A program made the position numbers and the translations under genes. 64,000 nt of DNA from Euglena gracilis. Lineage: Eukaryota > Euglenida > Euglenophyceae > Euglenales. The stretch spans positions 24,130,954 through 24,194,953 of the forward strand of contig CP154954.1 of the NCBI GenBank assembly GCA_039621445.1, read 5' to 3'. Positions 51,289-61,633 of the stretch are shown here, in pieces. A model generated the notes under the pieces. The model had not been told where the DNA came from, ran no database searches, and saw nothing but the letters and a program-made list of their open reading frames with translations. Position 1 is the stretch's first letter. Each line of letters begins with the position of its first letter.

Positions 51289-51748
51289 CCGGCCCACTAT
51301 GCCACCGAATGCGTTGTCCGTCTGGGAAAGGTGGCAGCTTCAGAGGGAAGTTGTTGGGGTTGACCGGCCGGCCCGCCGGGTGTAAGTCTTGCAGTTTGGC
51401 CCAGACCGCGGGGTCGCTGATGCGGTGCGTTCCCTCAGACAGTAGGACCTGCAGGGCTTTGGCTGGGGTTCCTTCCCCGACCAGCGTGCGCGCCCGCCGG
51501 AGCACTGCGTCAGGTACGAACGACGGTTCAGTGCGCACCTTTTTGGCTGTGCGGGTCTCGACTGAGGAGGCGGGCAGATTCGTGGCCTTCCGAAGCTTTG
51601 TCATCAGTGTCAGGTATTGGCCCTGTCTTAAAACCTGTATTCGGCCGCTGCTCGCGACAGTGCGCAGTACCATTTTGGGGAAGGCCATGACCGCGAACAT
51701 GGTGTTGGCGACGTACTCGGTGATAATGTCAGTAAGGGTTTCCGTCAC
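51289..51748 (-). pseudogene. LINE, N-terminal part of the main protein
   Basis: Reads VPDAVLRRARTLVGEGTPAK, then ALQVLLSEGTHRISDPAVWA, then KLQDLHPAGRP. The block of the form 'R-A-x-x-L-x-x-G-E ... A-L-Q ... L-x-x-L-H-P' is seen before the reverse transcriptase in many LINEs. The A/T-rich insertion cuts it after RWHSGP. Confidence 0.6.
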
Positions 51749-51992
51749 ATCGCCCTGGTTCGTGGCCGGAACGTGGAGAACTGTGTTAGCCCGGCAGAGG
51801 AGGATGTCCTGCAGATTGGCCGGCTACGGCTGAATGATGAGGCGCGGGGCACGACCTTGTCGGAGGTCTGAGCCGTTGCCGTTAGGGTCGACGACCATGA
51901 CCGTGGGCATGTCGTCTGTGGGGTATGCCAGGTCCGGAATAGACTCGTGCGGTGAGGGTCTGCTGGGACTGGGCGGCGCTGCGGTGCGCTTC

Positions 51993-52328
51993 TTACCGAC
52001 GGGGTGCCTGTCGACCTGCCGGGGGTCCAGGGTTGCTTTCGATATCGCCACAGGACAGGAGACTCCCTCGGCCCGTCCGGAGGGTTCCCTGCTCGACATG
52101 GTGTCGGTCCGGGAGTGAGTGATGGGTGTGGCGTGTCGCAGGAGTGCACGGAGGTCCGGGGGGGAGGTGGACGTCGCCGCACGTCAGTAAGCTTCTCCTC
52201 CCCGCCAAGGCTGAGCAGACAAAGCATCGGCGGGACTGCAGTAGGGAGTTGCGGCAGCGGGACGCCACGCGGGTGACACGGATTGTGGGTTGGCTCATGA
52301 CCAGCCGTGTGTCGCCGGCTTCGGGCAA
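51993..52328 (-). CDS. LINE leader frame with 2A-type ribosome-skipping motif
   Basis: A 111-codon frame. LLSCGDIESNPGP (52023-52061) contains the full 2A consensus D-(V/I)-E-x-N-P-G-P with the usual LLxCGD lead. 43 codons upstream is a second, degenerate version, LLTCGDVHLPPGP (52152-52190), lacking the Glu and the Asn. 2A peptides make the ribosome skip the Gly-Pro bond and are known in some non-LTR elements (trypanosome and sea urchin families, for example). The frame stops 8 codons after the motif, so translation into the LINE body would need a shift now lost. Confidence 0.75.
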   Translation of the reverse strand: MPEAGDTRLVMSQPTIRVTRVASRCRNSLLQSRRCFVCSALAGRRSLLTCGDVHLPPGPPCTPATRHTHHSLPDRHHVEQGTLRTGRGSLLSCGDIESNPGPPAGRQAPRR

Positions 52329-52380
52329 GAGGCAGCAACGTTCCCAAGGCCAGTGGGATCCCTTGCAGAAGGGGCATGGA

Positions 52381-52737
52381 TCTTCCGGTGGGAAGCGGGG
52401 GTCCCAGAGCCTATCGCCCCATACGAAGAATCTCCGACCACCTATTACGAGTTCGTATGGCTGCTCAGGGACGGAATTGTCGTGGTCCCATTCGTTGAAG
52501 GGGGGAAGGTCGCGGGAGGAGAGATACGGGACGTGCCGATGCGGGGGTTCAACGGATGGGAGGAGGGAGGGGTGCCTCTCCCCCGTACTCCTGCGTGGAA
52601 GTTAGAGGTGGCGGGTCAATGCACGTCCGCCAGCGGGGTTGGGGCAGGAGCGCGGTGCCGCAGACGCGAAAAAGGGGTGCCCTCGGTGGCAACGTGGAGC
52701 GCAGGGCTACCGTCTGCAGGCAGGGTAGGGGACCAGA
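52381..52737. other. Spacer between LINE and second H copy
   Basis: GC-rich, with overlapping frames on the plus strand lacking any known domain. It may be LINE 5' untranslated sequence. Confidence 0.4.
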
Positions 52738-52865
52738 GTGTACGTCGAAAGCTTTCCCTTTTCCCCTTTTTGGGACTTTCTGAAAAAGCCTTTCGCTTTC
52801 ACCTTGGTGCGCAGCCTACTTATGGTAGGGAAAAGTCTTTGGAGTAACAAAAAGTGGTTTTCCCC
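52738..52865 (-). repeat. H copy 2, 3' LTR, distal part
   Basis: Matches the first 128 bases of the plus-strand view of the H LTR (TGTACGTCGAAAGC onward) up to the T run after GTGGTTTTCC. The LTR resumes at about 55032. Confidence 0.8.
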
Positions 52866-53929
52866 CTTTAACCGAGTTCCACTCCCTGATTCAATGGAAT
52901 GTCGGCCCAGCACGGCAAAATGCACAAACCGAAAAAACGCTCATTTTTGGCGCAAAAACAGTTTTTCTGGGTCCAGGTGGCCCCCAAATTTGAAAAAAGT
53001 TTTTAAGGCCACATCTAAGGCGCAGCACTCAGGACGGAGTCTGCGTCTGAGAGGGCATGACGAAGTCTGTGCACCAATATGGTCCATTGTCGCGCAGTGG
53101 CAGAGCACAGGAAGTGGTGGCAACACAGTGCAGTGGCCGACTTCCCTTTTGCAAGGCTGCAAGTGACCCATCCTACTCCAAGCAGTGGCATTATGGTGGG
53201 GTGCAAGGTGCTGGTGTTTGCTAGTCAGGGACAACGTGGGATGAACCTGCCCAGCCAGCTCATTGTTGAAAAGTGCGACAGGTTCAATTCCAAAGTCCGT
53301 TTGTTTTTTTCAAATGATGTGTTGATGGAATGCTGTGTGTCATGGAATGCTCGCTGCTCATTTTTTCATTTATTCAGAGAGCTTCTTTGGATATCCTGCA
53401 TCCCCCAACAATGTGTTGCACTGGCGCTTCGAAGATGGTGAAGGTATCCGAACACATTGTGGTTGCAGACGTTGACACTGGCATCACTGACCACCCAGAC
53501 ATTTCAGACATCTCAGACAGACATTTCCCTGAATGCCGGCTGGTGATGGTCGTGACCCAGACCTCTGACTTGGGCGGTGTCTGTGGTGGGGATTCCTCCT
53601 CCTGGACAGGCTGGCCCAGTTTGCACCTCCACATTGCCAGAATGCCATGGGATCACCAGCCTGCTTTCGGCACGGGGCACAGTCATTGGTGCCATCAACG
53701 CCCGAACCAACAATGGTGTCGGCGTTGCCTCAGCTGGTTGGGGCAGCCAAAGAGCTTCCTGAACAGCGGGTGCTGGACGATTCCATTGTAAATCACTCCC
53801 CCCCCCCCATGCAACACCCCCTCCAAATCATGAAAGCTGGATTTTTCCACTATTGCAGGCCAGGCTGTATTTTAGTCGGGTTTTGGCCGTGTGCCCTACC
53901 CGGGGGGGGCGGATCAGCAGTGCCTTGGA

Positions 53930-54125
53930 GTTTCATGATGGCCATCTTGGGTCATGATGTCCATCATGGGTCATGATGGCCATCATGGGTCATGATGGCC
54001 ATCAGGGGTCATCATGGGTCATGATGCACATCATGGGTCATGACGGCCATCATGGGTTGTGATGGCCATCGTGGGTCAGGATGGCCATCGTGGGTCAGGA
54101 TGGCCATCATGGGACATGATGGGCC
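53930..54125. repeat. ATGGCCATCATGGGTCATG tandem repeat
   Basis: About ten imperfect copies of an 18-20 base unit, ATGGCCATCATGGGTCATG, itself containing the palindromic ATGGCCAT. Confidence 0.85.
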
Positions 54126-54337
54126 TGCCTAGGGAGCCCACCCCCCCGGGTGGGGTTGGCAGCACAGACCCTGGCGCCTTTGGCGCCAGGGAGCCAAAAG
54201 AGCTTTTCAAAGGGATGTTCCTGGGCACAGGCCGAAATCTGACCCCCCGGGGGGTCGTGCCTGCCTGGGCAGGCACCCCAAGGCACTCCGGACCAGGAAA
54301 TTTCTTAAGCCGGAGGGTACCCTACCCCCCGGGGGGG

Positions 54338-54525
54338 CGTTCCAGCCAGCCAGCAGCTCAAATCCAGCCAGCAGCCCAAATTCGGGCTGGGAGCCCCCCC
54401 CCCCCCGGGGGTCAAGTGAAATAAAGTCGGGTCCAGCCTGGCCAGAGGCCGGGCCAGCCGGCCGCAGGCCGGCCCAGCCGGCCGAAGGCTGGCCGGAAAA
54501 CTGGGCTACCCAGCTCACCTGTCCC
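54338..54525. repeat. Dispersed CCAGCCAGCAGC repeat, second copy
   Basis: Aligns with 14157-14322, including GAAATAAAGTCGGGTCCAGC and the GGCCGGCC-rich inverted words. A partial third copy is at about 54692-54760. Confidence 0.75.
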
Positions 54526-55031
54526 TTCATTTTTTCCATCACGGCCCCCCAGCCTTGACCTAGCTCCACTCATCAAAATGTCGAAAATGGCAAAAATGTG
54601 TTAGAAAATATTGTTTTCGTCGACCCAGCCGAGCCCAGCCCCCTCCAGCCCCGGACCCCCCCCCCCCCCCCCCCCCCACCCCCGGGGGGCCCGGTCCAGC
54701 CAGCAGCTCATATCCAGCCAGCAGCCTTTTTGCCAGCCGGAGGCTGGACCCCCCCGCCCCCGGGGGGGTCCTCAAGAAATTCCCTGCTCCGGACCCCCCT
54801 TGGGGTTGGTAAAGAACAGCCTGTTGCGGGCGCGCCGTGGCAGCATTTGGTGAAGTGTGGATTCATGAGCATGGAAGCGTGTGTTACCCACCTGAAGCAA
54901 AATTCTGGGTGCATGTCATTGGGAGCGCCCTCAATATCCTTCCTCAAGGAAAGCCTTTTGCTGACATTGCGGCGTTGGGAGTTGGTGGTGGATACCAAGC
55001 AGACATCAGATGCTATACGCTTGGCAGCAGG

Positions 55032-55314
55032 CCCCAAGAGGCAAAGCAGAAGACAAAGACTTCAGAAGTTTCTTCTGGAGTCAAGTTCGATTGTTCTGAG
55101 GGTTTTTCCCTCTGACAAAACCAATGGTGAAACTGTGGAAGCTTGACAGTTGAGAATACTACCTGTGGGGGAAGGATAGAAAAGTGCTGACGTGTCCAGG
55201 GGCAGATCCCAGAAGGGTCTGCCACGATTTTACCAACTGGTTTCCACAGTGGTGCGACCGTCACAGAACCCACTCTGCAGATATCCTACAGAGCTGGGAC
55301 GTGCCTGGTACACA
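55032..55314 (-). repeat. H copy 2, 3' LTR, proximal part
   Basis: Continues the LTR from AAGAGGCAAAGC to GGTACACA, closely matching both LTRs of H copy 1. Confidence 0.85.
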
Positions 55315-55321
55315 TCCCCCG

Positions 55322-56275
55322 CCCAGGGGGTTGAGCCCCCGCGTCCCCCCCGCGTCCCCCCCCGCGTCCCCCCCGCGTCCCCACCAAGTGGCTTGGTGTC
55401 CTTTTTTTGTAGAGGCTTTTCGATGAAACCGTCTGAGATTTAGGATTTTTTGTGTGAAAATGTTGGACTACCAGTCAAGCAACCCCTACTGGTTTTGCAA
55501 AGAGTGCCCATTTGCTTCTTCTTTTTTGTTCGGCATAATCAATGCTATTCGTAGACTGTCCCCCCTCAACCATTGCGCACACTTCCATTTTGTATCCTTT
55601 TTTTGTGGACACCGTTCCCATCACCCGTTTTGGCGGATCCATTCCCAAAAATTACCAGCCAAAGTATGCGGGGAACGTTTGTAAAATGCAAGTTTGTCTG
55701 GTTTTCTGGGCCAACGGCTCCGGGAGCGAAAACACCCCATGGAAAAGACATTGCCCCACAGAATTTTTAGGCATGAGTTTGGCCTCGTGGATGGGGCCCA
55801 CAATAAAATTGTCAGCTTCATTGCACCATTTGGATTCATGCATTATTTTTTTAAAAAAAACCCAACTTCACGTTTGGTTTTGATTGAATGAGGGGCTAAT
55901 TCTTAAGAAGGGTGGAATCAACATCAACACAAATACAATCCTTGTCCGAAACTGCACGAGGCAAATTCCTATTTTTATGATATGCCGACAAATTTGGAAT
56001 TTTTTTAGGATGGGGCACTACCCCCCCCCATTTGAACCACCCGAGCATTTGGGTTGGTTAAAAAAAATTTCAGGCACTGAATTTTTTTTGCCCTTGAACC
56101 AATTTACACGTGGCGCGAAGCGCCGAAGGAAAAATTTCAGCGTTTTTGGGTACCTGGAAAATGCGGGCCCGGGTCGGTCAAAAAAATGTTATTTCATGGT
56201 ACCCAGAATGGTGGTGCCCCCGCGTCCCCCCCCGCGTCCCCCCCCGCATCCCCCCCGCGTCCCCAAAACCCCCCC
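55322..56275. other. Insertion flanked by CGCGTCCCCCC repeats
   Basis: Absent from H copy 1, where the flanking bases are contiguous at about 4962. Both edges carry runs of GCGTCCCCCCCC (55337-55382 and 56219-56265). The interior has no recognisable frame; it is moderately AT-rich. Confidence 0.6.
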
Positions 56276-57312
56276 AGGGCTACGCCCGATTTCCTTCATG
56301 GACCAGGGATTCCAATGATGAAATGGGCCAGTTAGGATATCTGACGCTTCCCCGGTGGGGTTCACTTCTACTCCATTCGGTGTCTATCCTTTCCGTACAG
56401 TGGCATCCACGCAAAGCCCAAAAACACGCAAAAGGTTAGCCGCGTTTCGCGGTTACCTATTAGCCGTTTCTGCTTAGGTGGGGTTTGAAAAAGCCCACTG
56501 TGGGAAACGGGGCTTGGCAGGTTTCCCGACAAAATGTCCCATCCACCCACTTTGGGTGTGCCAAAGACACGAGGGGTTGGTCAAGCGTATTCGCTGAAAA
56601 CCCGAGGGGAGAGGTGTGGAAGGGGGGGGGGGCAGGCTCCTATCCTGGTCATACCCGGATAGGGCTCCTAGGCGGTCATATCCGCACTAGGAAATAAAAG
56701 GCTACTTACAAAACCGACTGCCGGCGACAGCTTTGCGAGGGTGGGAGGAAAGTAGGGAGGAGAGGGGGGCTGGCTTAGGCCGGAACAGAATTTTTGCTGT
56801 CTGGCAGCCTTAAACAGCCTTATTAGCCGAAAAGTGACAAGTTGGCCAATTATTACGGCGTGCGCGCTGTGTGCTGTGTGTCACTTAGCGGCTTGCTAGG
56901 TTTCCCGGCTGCCAAGGTCTTCACAGCAGCAGCTCCTTCACGACGCAATAAGAGGCGCTTACCTCTTGCAGACGGTTTCCGTCTGCATGGCCATTGGTAG
57001 AGGGGGTGCCGGGGGGGGGGGTTCTTGGATGCTTCCATCCAGAGCGCAGAGTGTGTGACACAGACCCAGGTTCATCCCAGGGCTGTTTAGCGATTTCCGC
57101 TACCAGTGTACGGTGTATGAATCTCCTGGGGTGTCCAGGCTCCATGAAGGCGCTTACCTTACATGGGCCTGGTAATGCCGTTTCGGCATTACATCCTTTC
57201 CAACCGCCAACAATCGTCGCGGGAGTCCAGGAGATCTTCCACCAGGACCATCTGGAATTGTGGTGGTGGTGGCCTGTCCATGAGCCAGGTTTCTGGCGAT
57301 TCTTAGTCAAAG
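56276..57312 (-). other. H copy 2, 3' untranslated region
   Basis: Corresponds to 4963-5978 of H copy 1 and, in part, to 29690-30269 of element B. It includes the deduced empty site of element A at its right edge. No gene seen; the longest minus-strand frame overlaps the end of ORF3 in another phase. Confidence 0.6.
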
Positions 57313-57810
57313 TCAGGTGCCACACAGTCCCGAACCCATCCTTCCTTTGGTTGCACTCGCTCTTTCCGAGAGGAACCACTGCAGCTCCTCCCAGAATTTC
57401 CTGGGCAGAGTGGCTGGCCAGATGAAGTGATTCATCCGTGGGTGACTGGCTGACACCTGCGGGGCATTCCACGGGTGGAAGTGAATTGACATGTGATACG
57501 CACATTCCGTGCGGACTGTATGGGGTCGTAATACGGCCCCAAGCCAGTCTTTCCAGGTCATCCCGTGGTTTTCGGGTGGCCATTGTGGCAGGCACCAGCG
57601 ACCGTTTTTGTCGTGGGTTGTGAACAGGCGGAAAAAAATCTTTTCCCTGTCCGCTGTCTCCCAGAGGTAAGGTAATCTTACCCCTGCCTCCTTAGCAGCG
57701 AGGCGTATCGCCCCACTGTCGATCTGCCAGCCACGGGCCATTCCCCTGTGGCGGTAGTCGTCAAGCTTGTGGTTGGAGTACTTGAAAAAGTCCTTGTACT
57801 TTTTGTGCAA
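57313..57810 (-). CDS. H copy 2 ORF3, C-terminus
   Basis: A 165-codon frame matching the second half of 13074-13871: KYKDFFKYSNHKLDDYRHRG, then IRLAAKEAGVRLPYLWETAD, then WCLPQWPPENHGMTWKDWLG. It reads on past the stop found in copy 1 to end at MGSGLCGT, and element A interrupted the matching codons in copy 1. Unknown function. Confidence 0.6.
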   Translation of the reverse strand: MHKKYKDFFKYSNHKLDDYRHRGMARGWQIDSGAIRLAAKEAGVRLPYLWETADREKIFFRLFTTHDKNGRWCLPQWPPENHGMTWKDWLGAVLRPHTVRTECAYHMSIHFHPWNAPQVSASHPRMNHFIWPATLPRKFWEELQWFLSERASATKGRMGSGLCGT

Positions 57811-58996
57811 GGTGGATTATTCCTCCAGTGGGTTCTGGGCACTTGGCACGATTGTGCGAACTGCGCCTTCGGCAGTTTGCCAGAAGGTACCTCGAAGGCA
57901 GTTGACACAGAGTAGTGGTACATTCGTACCATCGCGCTCGGTGTAGCTAAAATTGTGCTTGTGTGTCCAACTGTCCACGCACTTGGCGCATACCAAGGCG
58001 GCACATTTGGGGAGGATTGCACACGTGGACGAGGGGTAATCCCAAGTGAGGTGCACTGTTATACATCTTGTGGCATACAGTGCAAAGCCACACAAAACGG
58101 CTTTCCGTCGTTTTGTCGAGGAGGAATTCCTCACCGAAGGATTGGGCCAAAACACGGGGGGATCTGGAATTGTAATAATTCCAGGTCACGTTCCGATCAA
58201 AGGACCATTTTAGGTCCTCACAGAACAGTGGCTCAATCCACCGGTTGAGGCACTTATTTGTCCTCAGTTTGTTATCGATCATCATGTACCTTTTTTTCAG
58301 GTCATGAGTTTCAGGATCATCCTGATTGATCGCGTTCCAGTCGATTACAACTTCGTCTTCCGAAGGTGTCTCGGCTGTTGAGGCGCGGGATTTTCCCTGC
58401 CCCTTTGACGGAGGTTTCGGCTGTGAGGTTTTTCCATAGCCGGATGACGCGACGTGCGTGAACCCTTGTCCCGAGGGTAATCCCCGAGAAGAGGATGCAG
58501 CACCCTGGCCGCCAGCACCACCACCGCCTTTCGGTGGGGGCTGATCACCAGATTTCGGTGTCGGCTTGCAAGGGGCGGCGCCTGGCTTTGTTTTCGCCGG
58601 GGCCTTCGGACTTCCGGTTTCCGGAGTATCCGAGGGCCGGCGTCCGGTGTCACGCTTGCTCGACCAGGTGCGTGCTGACGCTTGGGACGGGGGTCTTCTC
58701 CCCGACGCCGGGCGTTGTGGACCTTCAGCAGGGGTTTCCCGAGCTGATGGTCGTCCTACACGTTCCTTAGTGGCTTCCGTGGGTTTCCCAGGGGTAGCCG
58801 TGGGGGATGGTGTTGGTGTAGGCTTGGCCGGCGCACTTCGCGCTGGTTGAGCCTGTGGTGGAGGCATGGACGTCCTGTTTTTCAGGCGCCGGTGTCCGTG
58901 TGCCTTGACGCTTCTGTGCTGTGATGGTGGCTGCGCCCTGAGGTGCTGGTTCATCCCGTGCCCCTGGCGGCACTGCTGGTGCTGATACAGGTTCAT
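57811..58996 (-). CDS. H copy 2 ORF3, Pro/Gly-rich region and Cys/His domain
   Basis: The frame 57947-58996 (349 codons) starts in low-complexity Pro/Ala/Gly-rich sequence with basic patches. It then has DEVVIDWNAINQDDPETHDL, NRWIEPLFCEDLKWSF, NYYNSRSPRVLAQSFGEEFL, and the cysteine cluster CTVCHKMYN...HVCNP. A shift near 58000 moves CAKCVDSWTHKH and LLCVNCLRG to the frame 57817-58155. The Cys/His pattern equals that of copy 1. The conserved part starts at DEVVIDW; the Pro-rich part differs more between copies. Confidence 0.6.
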
Positions 58997-59444
58997 CCTG
59001 TACTGACGCGGTTATTGTTGTCTCCACGGCCATGGCGGTCTGTTCGCCTTCCGTCCGTGTCGCTTCCGACACTGGCGGTGGCGCCGCCGTTGGGGGAGGT
59101 TCATCCTCCACCATGGCTGTAGTGTCAGGTGTTTCTTCCACCGGCTGGGCAGTTTCTGCCGCAGCTGCAGAAGAACTGGCCGCAGTGCCACGTGGAGTGA
59201 CAACTGCAATCAGTGACCGCAAACCACCAAGTACGCGCCCGCCCAGTGAGGTGCGCCGCTCAGGTCCTTCACCTGAAGTGGGCTCCTCCGCTGGCTCCTC
59301 TGTCGACGGGGTTTCCCCGGAAACAGGGAACTTGAGGCGTAATACCTCAGGCGTGTGGGGTACCGTCTCCGGCGGGTTTTCTCGCGGAGGTGTTGGTACA
59401 CCTGTCGTACTCAGTGAGGTAGGTGAGAGTGGGACAAGTGTCAT
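58767..59444 (-). CDS. H copy 2 ORF3, Pro/Thr/Glu-rich region
   Basis: A 225-codon frame of low complexity: SEATRTEGEQTAMAVETT, then PPPTAAPPPVSEATRTEG. It resembles a disordered linker. It matches 14495-14880 of H copy 1 closely and continues into the preceding entry's protein after a small shift. Confidence 0.5.
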   Translation of the reverse strand: MTLVPLSPTSLSTTGVPTPPRENPPETVPHTPEVLRLKFPVSGETPSTEEPAEEPTSGEGPERRTSLGGRVLGGLRSLIAVVTPRGTAASSSAAAAETAQPVEETPDTTAMVEDEPPPTAAPPPVSEATRTEGEQTAMAVETTITASVQDEPVSAPAVPPGARDEPAPQGAATITAQKRQGTRTPAPEKQDVHASTTGSTSAKCAGQAYTNTIPHGYPWETHGSH

Positions 59445-59632
59445 TTTACCTGCTGGCGCTGAGCAGTTTCTGCCACAGTGTCCAGCATCACGACAGATGG
59501 GCTACGGGTTTCCCGTGCCGGAGGTTCTGCTGGCTGAGGTTCATCTTCGGCCATTGGGACCGCTTCCTCCTCCTCCTCCGCTTCCGGAGGGGATTCCTCT
59601 GTGTGTAGTTGTGCTGCAGAACGCGGGTCTTT

Positions 59633-60362
59633 TCAGCTCCTGTAGCACCCTTGTGCGTCTGACAGGCGGTAAAAGCATATACTTTCACTCCTGTCAGAGT
59701 TGGGGTATGGGGGCGGCCACGACGCTCTTACCCAGCTTCCGGGTAGAGGTTCTGGCTCGTCGTCGTCGATCAGGCAGAGGTCTTCCCACTGCTGTCGACA
59801 ATTCCCGCTCACGCCGTATTCTCCTGTGTCTTCCAGGAAAGCGGGCAGCGGCAACGCATAACGTGGCTGTTTTTCCACGTTTGCCGCGAAAAAAGCTTGG
59901 AAGTCCTCCCAGATCAGGATATTCCCGAACTGGGTGTCGAGGTGCTCCCGTAGACCGATTCCGGCCTCCTGCCAGTCCGGTTGCAGGTTCATCCTGCGTC
60001 GGTCTGGGTCATTCGGCCTGGCGTCTTCCTCGGTGTATCCCCCGAGGTAACCACTTTCTGTGAATATTCACATCAGCGGTCATGTATTCCAGGAAATAGG
60101 TATAAACCTCCAGGACGTAGGTAATCCACGCCCTGTGCCAGTACTGTTGCAGCAGAAATATTTTTTGCCGGTATTGTTTCAGCATCTTTCGGTCTTGCGT
60201 TCCGATCTGGGGGTTCCGGCACTGATGCAGGAGAACTCTCCTGGTCGGCTGGCTGCCAGCATTCTCGGCAGTCGGAGGCGGTTTTCCGCGTTCTCCGAAA
60301 CCCCAGAAGTCAACGATGTGAACTTCCTTGCAAAACTGGCATTCCAGTTTGTACCGCTGGGC
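59633..60362 (-). pseudogene. H copy 2 ORF3, middle segment (frameshifted)
   Basis: Sense runs over two or three frames: LECQFCKEVHIVDFWGFGER, then HQCRNPQIGTQDRKMLKQYR, then QQYWHRAWITYVLEVYTYFL, then (59633-59992) LIWEDFQAFFAANVEKQPRY and LPAFLEDTGEYG. The CQFC...HQC spacing may be another zinc site. An extra C in the CCCCC run near 60045 separates the last two parts; copy 1 is continuous there. Confidence 0.5.
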
Positions 60363-61072
60363 TTACGCGAGGTCGACGTCCAGGACATTGAACAGCGTGC
60401 CATACATGCTGTCCAAGTATACTTGGAGATTGCATGTGAACATTACCGCGTCCTGCGCCTGGAGTTTCTGCGGCAGGGGGTAATACTTCCACTGGATTCC
60501 CAGTGCTCCGACGGAATACATGTGCGTGAAGATTTCCTTCAACTGTGCGACGAACGTTTCGCCGTCTTCACATGCAGGCATACAATCGATGTACGTTGGA
60601 CGGTTTCGGTCGGTAAAAATGTCGAAATTCTGGCAGGGGTATCCTAACCAGAACCACAGCTCCCAGAATCCGGGCATCCGGTCCAGGATAACTTCATTCG
60701 AATGAGGGTATCACTCAAAAGCATGAAGTTCGGAACTGTAGAAAAAACGTTTGCAGTGATCGCTAATACGATTCTGCACCACTTCGAGCACCGCATCCGG
60801 TGGTCGGTGGATCACGTTACCTGCTTTTGTGAACTTTTGGAGATCTTCATCGATTTTTGGCCAGATCCCCTCAAGGTACTTGAACACCGAGGCAACGTCG
60901 TAGTCCTTCGTTTTCGAAGGTTCGGCGGCTTTTCCGCCTTTTCCTGCTGGGGTTCCGGCAGATTTTCCGCCCTTGCCTGGAGCTGGCCACCTTTCTCCTG
61001 GCCTTTTCCTTTCCCCTTACCCTTGCCCTTTCCTTTCCCCTTACCCTTTGTGTTGAACAGCCATTCGAATGT
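60363..61072 (-). pseudogene. H copy 2 ORF3 segment absent from copy 1
   Basis: Reads KTKDYDVASVFKYLEGIWPK, then ISDHCKRFFYSSELHAFE, an in-frame TGA (about 60706), then MPGFWELWFWLGYPCQNFDI, then FVAQLKEIFTHMYSVGALGI. Upstream is a Lys/Gly tract from GGGGAAAGGAAAGGG-type repeats. In H copy 1 this part is replaced by the satellite array. No family recognised; the composition is that of a folded globular protein. Confidence 0.5.
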
Positions 61073-61075
61073 CGC

Positions 61076-61633
61076 CTAGTAATCCCAGTATTCTGGGTTT
61101 TCTGGTGTAAACACAGGGTAAGTCACGGATTCCGTGCTGGACGTTCGAGCAAATTCCTGCTCAGCGTCACCACGATTCGAGTAAACCAGCGCGACCGGGG
61201 GTGGTCGGGTTTCCCGACGTGCCTGTTCTGCCGTCACATCTGGCGCTGGCGAAGCTTCTTCCTCAGCGTCGACGTGCATCGCTGCGGGCGGATTTTCCGA
61301 CCTCGGTGAGCGGCGCTGTGGCTGCGGCGTCAGATTTTCCGGGCCGCGGTCACGCTTGCCGGCGGCAGCGCTTGTGGGTCGTGCTGATGGCGCTTCCGCC
61401 ACAGCAACGTCCTGCTGTCGCGCTGGTTGACGTGATCGTGATGGAGCTGGGACTCCCGTGAGAGCCGACACAGCACCATCATACTGCTGGCGCTCTTCTC
61501 TCGTCATTTCCGCCCGGGCAGGATATCCCTGGCCAGCGGAAACAGGGGGGCGACGTGCGATTTGTCGTTGGATCGTCACAGCATATTCATACTGTTGACG
61601 TTCCTCCTCGGAATTGAACGGCGGCCAGTCCAC
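61076..61633 (-). CDS. H copy 2 ORF3, charged helical segment
   Basis: A 185-codon frame: DWPPFNSEEERQQYEYAVTI, then MTREERQQYDGAVSALTGVP (an internal repeat of the EERQQYxxAV word), then an Ala/Pro/Arg-rich stretch ending FTPENPEYWDY. It continues the preceding segment after a one-base shift near 61625. Confidence 0.55.
   Translation of the reverse strand: MDWPPFNSEEERQQYEYAVTIQRQIARRPPVSAGQGYPARAEMTREERQQYDGAVSALTGVPAPSRSRQPARQQDVAVAEAPSARPTSAAAGKRDRGPENLTPQPQRRSPRSENPPAAMHVDAEEEASPAPDVTAEQARRETRPPPVALVYSNRGDAEQEFARTSSTESVTYPVFTPENPEYWDY

Larger units (their letters stand above)
48430..52380 (-). mobile_element. Non-LTR retrotransposon (LINE) with restriction-like endonuclease
   Basis: From right to left: a leader frame with a 2A motif (51993-52328), an N-terminal part of the main frame (51245-51748), an unrelated A/T-rich insertion, the start of the reverse transcriptase (50660-50905), the rest of the reverse transcriptase (49456-50640), and a CCHC finger with restriction-like endonuclease (48517-49263). 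The arrangement (one long protein with the endonuclease after the reverse transcriptase) is that of R2/NeSL-like elements. Multiple stops and shifts make it a fossil. Exact ends, tail and target duplication are not evident. Confidence 0.75.
52866..55031. other. 2.2-kb insertion in the LTR of H copy 2
   Basis: Foreign to the other two LTR copies. It includes unrecognised sequence (52870-53930), a tandem repeat (53930-54125), two copies of the CCAGCCAGCAGC repeat and long C/G tracts (54655-54775). Frames of up to 180 codons show no known domain. No clear terminal repeats or target duplication could be assigned. Confidence 0.6.

Noticed and set aside
48639-52605. Plus-strand frames across the LINE (several over 90 codons)
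   Set aside because: They are shadows of the GC-rich minus-strand LINE coding sequence, where the reverse transcriptase motifs are unambiguous.
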